A stretch of DNA of 64,000 bases from Polyporus tsugae (taxonomy: Eukaryota > Basidiomycota > Agaricomycetes > Polyporales > Polyporaceae): the NCBI GenBank assembly GCA_024305745.1, contig JAHRBS010000009.1, positions 1,488,001 through 1,552,000 of the forward strand, in the 5' to 3' direction. Of this stretch, positions 21,635-33,458 are shown one piece after another. Position 1 is the first letter of the stretch. Every line of letters begins with the position of its first letter. The notes under the pieces are model-generated. The model was not told the DNA's origin. It worked only from the letters and a program-made list of their open reading frames with translations, and made no database searches. The translations under genes were made by a program, and so were the position numbers.

Positions 21635-24416
21635 CTATAAATTAATTGAGACAAACACAATATCCCTCTTCTCCAACTCCTTCCCATGGCTGCAAGCACA
21701 CACAAGGTCGTCAGTCCACAACGTTTCACCCATAAATGTTTACACGCACCAGTTTCGCAAATGCCACACAATCTCCTCCGGCCGCTCAGGCAGCTACAAA
21801 CTGCTCAAATTCAGCCTGATCTGCAAAGGCGTCTTCCTCGTCAGCCCCTTGCATATTCGACACACTGCGATTGCCCCCGGCTCTGGGCGCGCTGCGAGCT
21901 TCGCCTCGATCTGCGCGCGACACGCGTCGTCAACGGTGGCCCGCACGGACGCCGCGGCAGTGTCTGCACCATCGGGGAGGAACTTGAAGCAGCAACCATC
22001 ACCCGCGACCGAATGACTTTCGCGGAGGGTGTGGCTCGGGCTTTGCTTCCCAGAAAGCTGCATCCTGTAGCACATTGCATATCAGAACAGGATGACACCT
22101 CGAGGAGGCAGCTGACGCACATCTCACGCTCACGCCGATGATACTCTTGAACCTGCCGTACGAGGTGGGAGAGCTGTGTCGAGCACGTATCAAACAGTCA
22201 GTCGTCGTAAGGAAAACACTGGCACGCGAGACCCCGACACGAGCGCAAGAACTCACCAGCTTGCCCCAGTCCATTTCACCCGGCAACGGCATACTGGGGT
22301 ACTCGCAAGCACAAAACAACCGTCCCTCCTTCACCCATTCGTCGAGCACCGACCGCGAGGTGTTGAGCGGGATCCCCACAGCCTCGAGCGCGCGTCGTGC
22401 GAGCGTGGGCAGGAAGTGCGGCCACAGCGCTGCAACCGACGCGCGATCCCACGGGTCGTCTTCGTCCGCCTGCAACCACAGAACGTGGGGGTGTGCCTCA
22501 CGCCAGTGCGAGTGCAGCTGCTCGTATGTAAGGCACGCGCAGCCATCGACAACGGTGTCGCACCACAACATGCACCTGAAGTACGCGTAATAGCTCTGGA
22601 GGACGTCGTCGACCGGAACGTCCTTGAGCTCCTTGCCCATCTCTGGATCCCATTCAGGCTCGTTGGACAGGGTGTCCGCAAGCGCGCGTTTGGCACGCGT
22701 CTTGTACGCTTCCACGTCGGTGAGCATCCCCTCGGTGAGCGCGAGGAAAGCTGAACGCGGGAGGAGGCCCTGCGCGTCATTCGTCTGTGCAAGAGCGAGG
22801 AGGCTTGGGAGCTCGCGCGCATCGCGAAGGTTTGGCATGAGAGCCCACTCGGCATCGGTAAAGTGCGCCTTGACGTAGTTTTCGTACCATTGCATGATGA
22901 TGTCCAGCCGGGTGTCAACACGGTCCTGGAAATCTTGCTGAATCCTGCAGTCCTTCTCGATGGCAATTTGTTCCTCGAGCTTCGGGCGGATGTTGTTCCA
23001 GACTAAGCCAACCGTCAAAACAGTGTTACGAACTCGTGGGAGTGATAACGTACTACGATCCGTTAGCGGCTTGGGCTGGCGCACTAACTTCTCCCAAACC
23101 TCCTCACCCTCTGGAAAGTCATTCGCAGTGTAACCTAGCTCATGCAAACGCTCGATAATTCTAACAGTGGACCCATTGAGCATTGCAATCTTTAACACGA
23201 GTTGGGATTCCTCACTTTGACTTCCGACCTGAAATAATTTGCATGTCGGCAATGTGCTTCAATATACTATTTCGCTCGAACCATACAAGAATCAGGACAG
23301 CGTGCTGCAACATGCAGGTCAAACGTGAACACCAAAAATTGCATGAGATCGCACAAGTTGGCTTACAGCGAGGTCTTCCAAAGTCTCTTCCATCAGCAAC
23401 TTCGCCGCTTCGTGGTCTTGCCGTTCTAAGCTGGTATATTCGTCAATGACGGCGTTGACGTGGGCAGCGTAGTACTTGTTTCCAGCTGTGCGGTTCTCTG
23501 GTTCAGCAAACGTCTCCGCTTTTTCGTAGTCTGGGGGAGTAGGTGAGAACACTGGATATCCTGAGCTCAAGATATCATGTCGTACCTGACCCCGTTTCGC
23601 ATGGGAATAGAGGCAGCGTGCGGAAGAGGTGTGCCTCGCCTTTTCCGAGAATCGACGATCCTTTGCGAATGCTGGGAAGAATGTATCGGTCATGGTCGGT
23701 CGCGCATATATGCAACCGAAAGTACCTACTTTGCCTTGTAGCACGTCTTGCAGAGTCTCATGCGGATTGCGTAGTCAACTCACTTCGCACGCCCAACGCC
23801 GCACAGCTGCCGAGAAATTGTCAGGCAAGTTATTGAATCCAAAGCAAGTACTCACAAAGCAATAATGATCAAACAACAGCGCTGCGTATAAGGGCTCGCT
23901 CATGTTTGTTGGACACGACGGAAGGTTGTCCACAGTGGCAAGCGAAGCGATCCATGCTGATCTGCTGCTCTGTGCGAGCAAAACGGAGCGGAATGACTTG
24001 GATGTGCGCGCCAGATTGAGCATGTCGAGAGGGTGGAGGTGTCCAGCAACCTAGCTGCGAGTAAGTTTTCTGAACACAATAAATGCACCGGCGGGTGAGA
24101 CGTGCCTCAAAGAAGACGTCCAGGGGCATATTAATCAGCTCTGAAAGTGAGCCAGCCGTTTGACGTCCTTTGCCCTTGCGCTTGGCGACCGTTTCGACTC
24201 CGGAGGAACCAGCACCGTTACTGCGGCTTTTACGAGCGCGTTTTCTCGGTGGCTGCATAGCTGTTGCGAGGGAAAACATGCATGGGAATTGGAATTGGGA
24301 CTTTTGATTCCTTTCTACGCGCATATACTGTACACACCTCCTGCCACACCTGCAAGCCCATCGTGGACTTCCCCCGCGACGATCGAATCATCAGCCTCGG
24401 GCTGCTCGTGAGACAT
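21635..24416 (-). pseudogene. F-box tandem family copy C, decayed
   Basis: All twelve exons are still recognisable: complement(21635..21689, 21750..22064, 22121..22173, 22257..23002, 23054..23160, 23216..23304, 23355..23530, 23586..23671, 23730..23806, 23856..24050, 24106..24260, 24338..24416). Two in-frame stops interrupt it. In exon 4 the conserved Trp of KWVDYAIR is TGA (23780-23782), and in exon 11 a codon that is CAG in copies A and B is TAG (LSSL*LPERPEE). The exon 2 donor is GC (GAG|GCACGT) instead of GT. The exon 4 stop also makes a new GTGAGT, so altered splicing is possible. Unless rescued, translation would end after the F-box. The long open frame 21999..23252 reflects exons 8-10 read through introns. 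Confidence 0.8.
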
Positions 24417-25035
24417 GACGGATCGCCGAGACGCTGAAGGAGTGGGAGTGGTGCGGTCGACGTCGCGGATGTTGGGAGTAGGGGAAAAAAGAGGCACTGG
24501 GGGGAGCAGGCGGCGACCGTAGAAAACGCGCGCGACGCGTCGCGGCCTGCCCTAAATCCTCTTCCCACGCCGCACACGGTATAGGTCATGCTTAGATTCC
24601 GCACTCCGGGCTTGCATCACGCCCATAGACCTCGAATGCTCCCCAGTGGCTGCTCGGACTCAACGTTTAAATCTGGTCAAACTCTGACTCCAGATGGTGA
24701 CATGGCGCGTGCCCATGCTCTCTTCCATACGTGGTACACATTAGGAATTAGGTCAGTGAAGCCCTAGCGTTTTGTTCAGAAGACGAATCCTCCCCCGCTG
24801 CGAATGTAAATAAGTTGGGCCGTAAACACAAGCATCTTGAGGGAGGGCGAAGGGGTGGTGGGGAGACTTGCGGCGCTCTTGGGGTGATTGCTGGGAGCAG
24901 CTCCCCGATGAGGTCGGCCGTCCAGGTGGATTCACAGTCCTCGCCGAGGCAGTCATGTAAGGGCCCATGTTGCGTTGAGATTTGCATGTAGGCAGACGGC
25001 AAATAGGATCCATGGAGGGCGAAGGGACCTATGCT
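24417..25035. other. Intergenic between F-box copies C and D
   Basis: No gene. It holds the copy C promoter side with an ACGCGT box and, at the far end, sequence 3' of copy D. Confidence 0.5.
24535..24540 (-). promoter_or_regulatory. ACGCGT box upstream of F-box C
   Basis: ACGCGT occurs about 119 bases upstream of the copy C start, in the string GCGCGACGCGTCGCGG followed by CCTGCCCTAAATCCTCT, nearly the same as in copy B. The matching part of copy D lacks it. Confidence 0.45.
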
Positions 25036-27827
25036 TCAAACAGAGACGAACAGAATATCTCTCTTCTCAAACTCCTTCCCATGACTGCAAACCGCGCACT
25101 CGTCAGCCCACTGCACCGTCATGCCTGCCAACATCGAATGATTCCGCACGTATCAGCAGCGCAAATGCCACACGATCTCCTCCGGCCGCTCCGGCAGCCG
25201 CATGTTGCTCAGATTCGCCCTCACCTGCAGCGGTGTTTTCCTCGTCAAACCCTTGCATATCCGGCAGACCGCGACCATCCCCGGCTCCGGGCACGCCGCG
25301 AGCTTCGGCCTCGATCTGCGCGCGACACCCGTCGTCGATGGTGGTCCGCACAGACGCTGCAGAGGTGTCCACGCCCTCAGGGAGGAACCTCACGCAGCAG
25401 CCTGAGCCCACGGCGAATGAGTGCCCGTCGCGGAGGACGTGGTTTGGATTCTGTTTTCCGCGGAGTCGCCTCCTGCAATACAAGCTATGGATTAGGCTAG
25501 GGTGTCATATCCGAATGGCAGCAGGTGACGCACATCTCGTCCTCACGCTCGCTTTGGTGATGCACCTGACGCAGAAGGTGGAAGAGCTGTGACGCGCGCA
25601 CACACGTTCAAGGTTCGGTCATCATGAGTACGTCATACGGCAGAACAAGACACGAACACTCACAAGCTTGGCCCAGCTCATGTCCCCCGGCAACGGCATG
25701 CCAGGGTGCTCGCAAACACAGAACAGTCGGCCCTCCTTAACCCACCCGTCCAGCACCAACCGTGGCGTGTCGAGGGCGATCCCTACGGCCTCCAGCGCGC
25801 GCTTCCCGACCGAGGCACCGAGTGTGGCCACAACGCCGGAACGTCTACCCTGTCCCACTGGTAATCCTCGTCCCCCTGCAACCACGGATCTTCGGAATGC
25901 ACCTCCCTCCAGTGCGCGTGCAGCTGCTCGTACGTCAGGTATGTACAGCCGTCAACGACCGGGTTGCACCTCCAAATACACTTGAAGTACGCGCAGTAGC
26001 GTTGAAGGACGTCATCGGCCGGGATGTCTTTGAGGTCCCTGCACGCGGGGTAGCTACACAGGACATCGGCGAGGTCACGCTTGGCACGCGTCTTGTACGC
26101 TTCCGCGTCGGCTAGCATCTGCTCGGTTAGAGCGACAAAAGCCTCGCGTGGAACGGCGTCTTGTGCATCATCCGCGCGAGCGAGGGAGAGGAGACTCGGG
26201 AGCTTGCAGGCATTGCACAGGTTTGGCATCAGGCTGCGCTCGACATCGGTGAAGTGCTCTTTAACGTAGTCATCGTACCATTGCACGATGACGTCTAGCC
26301 GGTGGTCGACGCGGTGGTCGAAGGCTTCTAGAGTCTTGCGCTCTTTCTCAATGGCCAGTTGTTCCTCGAGCTTTGGACGAATATTGCTCCAAACTAGACA
26401 AATGTCAACACCGATCTGTGGACTGGGGATGGGAACGTACTGCGATCCGTGAGCGGCTTGGGTTGGTCCACTAGCCTATCCCAAGCCTCCTCGCCTTCGG
26501 GGAAGTCGTCTTCAGTATAACCCAGCTCTTGCAATCGCTTGGTGATTCTGGCAGAGGGCGACTGAGCATCATGATTCTAAGGTCGAAGTAGAGGCCCTTA
26601 CTTGGACTTTTGGTCTGACATGGTCTCTTTGTTGGCCAACTCCTTCAGCAGACTCTTCTCCCTGAACCATGCAAGGATAATGACTGCATACTGCAACGTG
26701 CCCGTCAGAACCGAACAGCAATGAACGAATCAACGCATGAGAGCGCACCAGGTGTGTCGCAATGACGTCTTCCAAATTCTCTTTCAACAACCGTGCCACA
26801 GCTTCGCGGTCTTGCCGGTGCAAAGTGATGACCTTACTGACAGTAGCATTGACATGCGTAGCGTAATATTGATTTCCACCTGTGCGGTTCTCCGGCGAGG
26901 CAAACTTCTGTGCTTTCTTGTAGTCTGAGAGGGAAAGGTGAGCACTCTTGTTACCCTCAGCTAAGCCTGTCGCGCCATACCTGATCCAGTTTCGCATGGG
27001 ACGAGAGACAGCATGTATGCATTCGCTTCGTCAAGAATTGCTGAACCTTTGCGAATGCTGAGGTGGTTCAACAGAGCGATCGGTATTGATCGGCAGGGTA
27101 TATATGCAGCTAAAAAGTACTCACTTCACCCTGTAACAGGTCTTGCAGAGTCTCAGACGAATTGCATAGTCCACCCATCTTGCGCGGTCTGCGGCGCACA
27201 ACTATCGGCAGGCGGTCACACACATCATCCAACCCTGATTTTCACGACGAGGACTCACAAAACAATGACGGTCGAACAGAAGCGCCACATACAAGGGCTC
27301 ACTCATGTTCGCCGGACATGACGGAAGGGCGTCCACGGAAGCAAGGGAAGCGATCCACGCCAATCGACTGGTCTTGGCAAGCACGATGGAGCGGAGCGAC
27401 TTGGACGTGCGTGCAAGGTTCAAGATGTCAAGAGGGTGAAGGTGTGCAGCCACCTAGGACAATCTGGCCTTGTTCAACAAGGTCAACGCAATGGTGGATG
27501 AGGCGCACCTGGAAGAAGATGTCGAGGGGCATGTTCATGAATTCTGACAGGGTGCCAACCATCTGACGTCCTTTGCCCTTGCGCTTCGCGACCGTGTCCG
27601 TTACGGCGGAACTGACACCGTTACTGCGACTTTTGCGAGGGCGCTTTCCGGGGGGCTGCGCAACTGTTGCGCGGGTTTAAACGTTCATACGAAAAATTTG
27701 AGAGGTGTGTCGGTTGTTTTCGAGAATATACATGCAGATACTCACCTCTGACTGTTGCTGCAAGCATATCTCGGACTTCCTCCGTGACATTTGAGTCATA
27801 GGTGTCAGGCTTCTCTTGTTCAGACAT
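25036..27827 (-). pseudogene. F-box tandem family copy D, frameshifted
   Basis: Twelve exon equivalents: complement(25036..25084, 25154..25472, 25534..25586, 25664..26393, 26441..26547, 26602..26690, 26749..26924, 26981..27057, 27125..27201, 27259..27453, 27509..27663, 27746..27827). Exons 1-8 are open and encode a good F-box (MPLDIFFQ, VAAHLHPLDILNLART). In exon 9 one base is missing next to 25813 relative to copy A, so the frame shifts and ends at a TAG near 25783. In exon 11 an extra G near 25307 shifts the frame again. At the end of exon 11 the donor base G is A (CTG|ATACGT), which also creates a TGA. A truncated protein of about 480 residues, keeping F-box and C2H2-like parts, could still be made. 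Confidence 0.75.
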
Positions 27828-29366
27828 CCAGGATTGTTGTCGACGTCGAGGACGTTGGAAGTAAAGTGGAAGAGGAGCGCTGAAAGTAAGCGCGTCCCCG
27901 CGCCTCTCAGCGTTCAGCCTGCTCTGTTTAAACGATCTTCTCACGCGGCGTAAGTGTCCATATTTCGACCGGTGGTTTGAAGCTGGGGAAGAACTTGATG
28001 GTTCTGCGTATGTTCAAAACTATTGTAAGATGGGCTGGAGTGGTATTAATTTATTGTCGCGGCCAGCTGGTATGATGACATAGAAAGCGACCGCCTTATT
28101 CTGGAAGGCAAAGTCATGCGATTCCATCGCTCCTAGAGACTCGCATATAACAAGATATCGACCAAGTTCGTTTGCGTACCTTGTAGGAGTGGTAGTGGGC
28201 GATCATGTTTCTCTCAGGAAGAAATGGTAGACGTATGGATTGCTAGTTTCTGTCCGTAATTGTGCTAGGGCTAGCAACATCAAATGCCGTACTTTGCTTG
28301 TCTCGCAACGGTCGGGTTGCGCCCCACGAGGACTGGTTTGATGGAGCATGCAGGCTCGGGCTCGAGAGGGTGGCCACTGTAAGGAGGATCCGTCTGTGAG
28401 GGACATGCCCTATTCGCCTGTTGTGTGTAGTGGAAGAATCAAAGCAAGGTGGGCGCCTATCTGCCGCGTGGATACGTACCTCACACTGGGCGTCAAGGAG
28501 GTGGTTAGCAACCATTGCCACGTGTACCCCCTCCGTGCCCTGAACGCCCTCTGTATGCCCCGAGGCGAACTCAACACAATGGAACCGCTATATACCAACT
28601 CGGAATAAAGCACCAGCCCTAAAACGAACATTTTGAAGCCCGCTGATGCCAATCAACGGACGGTGCCGCGAGTGTCATTCACAAGACTTCAGGATCGGGA
28701 AACTGGCCATTAAGTACATCTTCCCCTCTTTACCTTGTTGTTTTACGCATCTGCATAGAAGGGGTGCCGATCTGGATGGATGCTATCGCATCGTCCGGGA
28801 AGATCGTGCGCTCGATAGCTCGAATATGCCATCACCTGCCCGATTCTTCAGCTTAGGGACTCTTACGGAGGCCACTGTCAAGTAGCAAACGTGACAAATA
28901 GAATAAGTATTCTATCTTACGATGATCGTCCGTGAGTCAAGGTATCCGGCCGACTTTCCTTGCTGGGCCACGCTGATAATAAGATCGATAGGCCACACCG
29001 CATTGCATGGGACGGTTGCGACGTCCCTGTCCATTGTTCTTTAGCAGATGTGGCCGCGTCGTAAACTCATGCAAGAGGGGGCTCGATGACCACCTGCAAC
29101 AGCCCCCGGACGCGACATCGCCTCACGACCGAGTACGCTTATTGAAGCTCCGCGCGCCACTCGAGGTGCGACGCTTTGGCCAACCCGGCTCGGCTCCCAC
29201 AATTCTCTCTCCTCGGCTATTGTTCCGCGAATTTTGTATAACCCGACACCTATCAGCGTCTACCGCACTTGAACTTGCCTCCCATCCACTACCATCTGCT
29301 TCTGGCGCTCACCGCATCTCAACTCTCCCCGCACACATATCCCCACATCCCTCTCGTCCACTCAAC
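27828..29366. other. Intergenic, 1.5 kb
   Basis: No exon is supported. Short open frames on both strands (28348..28608 plus, 28243..28521 minus) show no motif. It separates the F-box array from the plus-strand gene at 29367. Confidence 0.45.
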
Positions 29367-32021
29367 ATGCCCCCTAAGCGTGTAACTAGAGGCTCCACTC
29401 GCGCCGCACGTGGTGAGTATCTCGGTCTTTTCGCAGAACACGTCGGTCCGCCGTTAAGCATTCACCCAGCCACCGCGCCGAATCCCCCCACTGCTCCCGC
29501 CAACCCCCCCGCCCCCGTCCCCGCTCCTGTGGCCACAAATGTCCCCCAAGCAGCTCCTGCAGACGGCCCGTCACCCCGCCGAACGCGTTCTGGAAAAATC
29601 CTTGGAATGGTCAAGTGTGTGGCGACGAAACTCACCGGAGGCCGTCGCGCGCGCAAGGCCGCCCCAATTCAAGAAGTGGAGGACAACGTCGAGTGCGTAC
29701 TGTATTCTTCTAGGTATGCGTTCCATCCTGACTTCACTCCATCCATCATTAGTGTTGTCCCAACCACCGATCCCGATCCCGCCACCGTCCCCCAACCACC
29801 GGCCCCCCCGCGCAAGCGCGGCGGAAAGACTGCGAAAAAAGATGCAAACGAACCACAGATAGCGTCTAGTAATGCGTAAGTCTGTAGTCCTGTCCTCTCG
29901 CGCCATGTTGTGTTAATCACGTCCTCGGCGCACAGTGTCGCCTCCTCTTCAAAGGCTGAACCTGTCCCCCCACCTGCCCCCACTAAGCGCACCATCAAGC
30001 GCCCGAAGTCGATACGATCCAAAGCCTCGAACCGCAAAGTTAAAGCGCCTGAAACACCGATCGAAGATGTTCCGGCTCCCCAGCTCACCGTCGACCCCGT
30101 CCCCACCACTCCCGCCTCCCCGAAGTTTCCAAAGCCGATCGAGGACATAGAGCGCATCACCGCAGACCTCCGTACCCTCAACGCCACCCTGCTCGCGGAC
30201 GACCAGATCCAGACGGTTGAGCAGGAGTACGAGAGTTATGTCTATGAAGACGCCGCGCTCAAGTACCTTAACGCACCCAAGGAAGCAGTGCGGCTGGTCC
30301 GCCAAGCGTACGTTCAGCGCCAGTCGTCCACTCTCGACCACGCGAACGACTCCAACCAGATCACCGTCCGTGTCAGTGCTCGCGATCAGCGTGAGGAACA
30401 TCGGAACCCCCAACCGTCCGCCGCGTCGACCTCTCGGGCCGTTGTTCCCTCGAACCCCGGGCCCAAGCGTGCCACGCTCAAGCGCGAGGGTGCGGTCAAT
30501 TTGGGCTACCCCGAATATTACAAGGAGAGACTCCGGAAGGCGCAGCAAGCAGGAGACTCAGCGGCCGCCGACTTGGACCATCCCGATGACGACCAGTCAC
30601 AGTCCGAGGACGACGAGCGCCCCGTTACCTCTTCCTCCTCGACCGTACCATCTGCATCCACGAGCCTGGCAACCAGCTCTAGTGGCGCCGCTCCGTCCAG
30701 GAACGGAAACGCCGCCGCCTCCGACGCGCCTCGCCCCCCCGCCCGCCTTCAACGCTGGAACGCGGTCGTTCTCGGCTACCCTGACGGCTACACACCCCGA
30801 ACCCCCTGGCCGGCGTCGGTCATCGACCCGACCGGCCTCACCACCCACCCCGATGTTTTCCGGGAGCCGTCTGGCACCCTCGTGGTCCCACCCCATCTCC
30901 TCCCAGGATCGGTCGCGCCCCCCGGGACCAGGGATGCTCCTCCTCGATCCCCCGCCACCACCGCATCTCAACCTGCCATCGCCGCCGCATCTCAACCCTC
31001 CGCCGCCACTGCTTCTCAAACCCCCGCTACCGCAGCTTCGCATTCGCATTCGCCGCCACCGTCTTCATCCTCGAACGAGTCCGCCGATCTCGCCGAAGTT
31101 GAGGCATCCATCAGCTTCGACCTCGACAACGGGGACGCCCACCCCGCCGCCGACCTCCTAGACCCCAACCCCGAATCCACCGCGAACCGTCCCGCTGCTG
31201 CTGCCCCGCCCCGCGCCGTCCTCACGCGGCAGCACGCCTCCTTCTTCGACAAGCAGGGGCGCGAAATCCCCGCTCACCACGACGACGATGACGCGGTCGT
31301 CCAGCAGGTCCTCGCGCACGTCCTGCGGGAGGTCGAGGAAGAGCGCGCCGCGCGCCCCTTGTCGTCGGGGTCTCGCGTCCACATCACACGCACCGAGGCT
31401 CCTCCCGCCCCCAGACCCACTGCTTCGATCTTCCGGCCTGCACGCACCGAGCGTCCTCCCGGCCCCAAACTCACTTCGATTTTCGGGGGTGCTCCACCTA
31501 GTCCCCTTAGACTAGCCAGGCCAAAGGGTTCGTCCGGGATTAGCTTGTTCGCGCCCGCTGGCCCGAACGGGAAGGGCAAGGGCAAGGCTAACGCCAGCGC
31601 CAACGTCAAGGGCAAGGCTTTTGCGAAGAACGGTGGCGTATCGAACGACCGTGTCGAGCCTTCGCTCGACAAGGGCAAGAAGCGCGCTCGCGAGCCCGAG
31701 CCCGCGCCCGCGCCTGAGCTCCAGCTCTGGGGATACGCGTCGTCGACCGGTCCGATGAAGGTTAGGGTGTCGCTTGTGCCCGTCATCCCGTCGCCGAAGC
31801 GGCAGCGGGTGTCTGAGACGAACGGCGATGCTGGCCCTGCTGCTGTGGAGGTCCTGGACGAAAGCACACTTGCACCGCCAGAGGACCAGGCGGCGACACA
31901 GCACGAGGGCGCGAAGCGTTCGCGGACGGAGTTCGAGGAAGACTCGTCGCGCACAGACACAGATCTACAGGGCGAGGGCGAGACGCGCCCCGTAAAGAAG
32001 CTTCGCACCCGCTCCCAATAA
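29367..32021 (+). CDS. Large Pro/Ser/Ala-rich disordered protein, unknown
   Basis: Four exons, 29367..29412, 29470..29692, 29753..29875 and 29936..32021, give 825 residues. The introns are 57, 60 and 60 nt with GTGAGT, GTGCGT and GTAAGT donors; the second is in-frame and open, so retention is possible. The protein begins MPPKRVTRGSTRAAR and is low-complexity throughout: Pro/Ala-rich tracts, basic patches (PRKRGGKTAKK, KGKGKANA), acidic Ser-rich linkers and a C-terminal KKLRTRSQ. Two copies of an LGYP-Tyr motif occur, NLGYPEYYKERLRKA and VVLGYPDGYTPRTPW. No enzymatic domain is visible. Several Lys/Arg clusters suggest the nucleus. Function unknown. Confidence 0.7.
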
Positions 32022-33458
32022 GGCGACGGCGGCCTGGGGCGGTGCACTGAGGCTTCGTGTTTGTTTTTCTGAAGGACTTGAATTTTCGATCGCAGGAGTT
32101 CGCTATTCGAGTTCGTGGACTGGACTGGCGCCGTGACATTAACTCATGGAGGTGTTGTAGATCATAGTGTTTGTTCGGGTCTTGGTCCGCGACTCATATT
32201 GCATGTCGAATGGGGCTTTGTATATTTTGCCTCGAGTGTTTCTGGAATGGATTTTGGGGCGGTCTTGGTGGGGTTTCTGCTAGTACCTTGGGTGGGGTGA
32301 ACTATCATCAGGGCAGCGTGACGTTCGAACGGTCGCCTCTCACACGGTGGAATTAGGCTCTGCAAGTTCCTCGTACGCGTGCGGCGAGGACTTGAACCTT
32401 CCGGTGGATATTTGGGTTAAACGTTGAACGTTGAGGCCCCACAATGGTGCTCGACTTGTCCAATGGATTGGATCCGCAAATCCACAGTACGTAATGCATG
32501 ATACAGTTCTTAGATAATACGTTCTACCTTTAACTTGAATTAAAGTTCCCTTCCTCGGGGTCCCTCCAGTGTCCCTCAGGCTGTGGCATAGGAGGCAGAG
32601 GGTCATGTTGGACAACGGGGAAGGCACTGGAACGATCAGTGACCATGGGTGAATTTCATTATTGGGGACGGGCTGCTATGGTAAGCTGTTGACCATTGCT
32701 CTCGAGCGTACTATGCTGGTACTCGATGGTAATGGTGTCTTGAACTTCTACTGTGCGCTGTGACGCGGGTCTGGGGATTGTGAGCCAGTGACTGATCGGG
32801 TTGTCGTGATTTGACAATCGAAGACCAGAAGAAATCACAGGTTCGTCCACAGCGGGGAAGTGGCTGCTACGGGGCCCGGGAGTACCAGTCCTCTTCTTCA
32901 GCCAGAAGTTGATTGTCTTGTGCGGACGCATTCAAGCGGACACGTTTGTTGACTGTGACCATGACTCGGATTCCTATCTGCTGCGCTATATCAACAACCA
33001 TGGCTGAAAGCGATCGAAAATACTCACCGTGAGGAGTATGAAAAGGGACACCTAAAACCTCCATCCTCTGTCGTGGTTTCGGACATTGGCATGGGTAGGC
33101 GCCCGAGTATCCAGTACTGCGAATAACTCCCTTGGGTTCTTTGATGTGTGAGTGAATATGGGTGTGTTTAATAAAGAAACTACAGGCTCTTTACCCCCCT
33201 GTAGGACTCCGTGTCGCAGAACAGTATCGGAGATTCGAACGAGGAGTCGGAGGAATACCCGCGCGGCAAATGCCGAGGATGTCCAAATGTGGAAGAGTCG
33301 TGGAGCAGCTGATATTGAGGAAAGTCGTGCCACCTGGAAATGCGTTGTGTTGCGCCAGCTGTCCTCAGTCCACTCTCGAGCTCATTCCAGGCCATCGACG
33401 AGACCACTGACGGCGGGGCTGGAGCGGCCCTTCTTCTCCTCATATACCTGCGCCCGCC
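32022..33458. other. Intergenic, 1.4 kb
   Basis: No gene supported. The last few hundred bases are the likely promoter and leader of squalene monooxygenase. Confidence 0.45.

Noticed and set aside
21999..23252. 417-codon minus-strand open frame as one gene
   Set aside because: It reads through introns of F-box copy C (exons 8-11); the paralogs show the true exon borders.
32162..33333. Several 60-95 codon frames on both strands
   Set aside because: No motif, no splice partners and no paralog; treated as non-coding.
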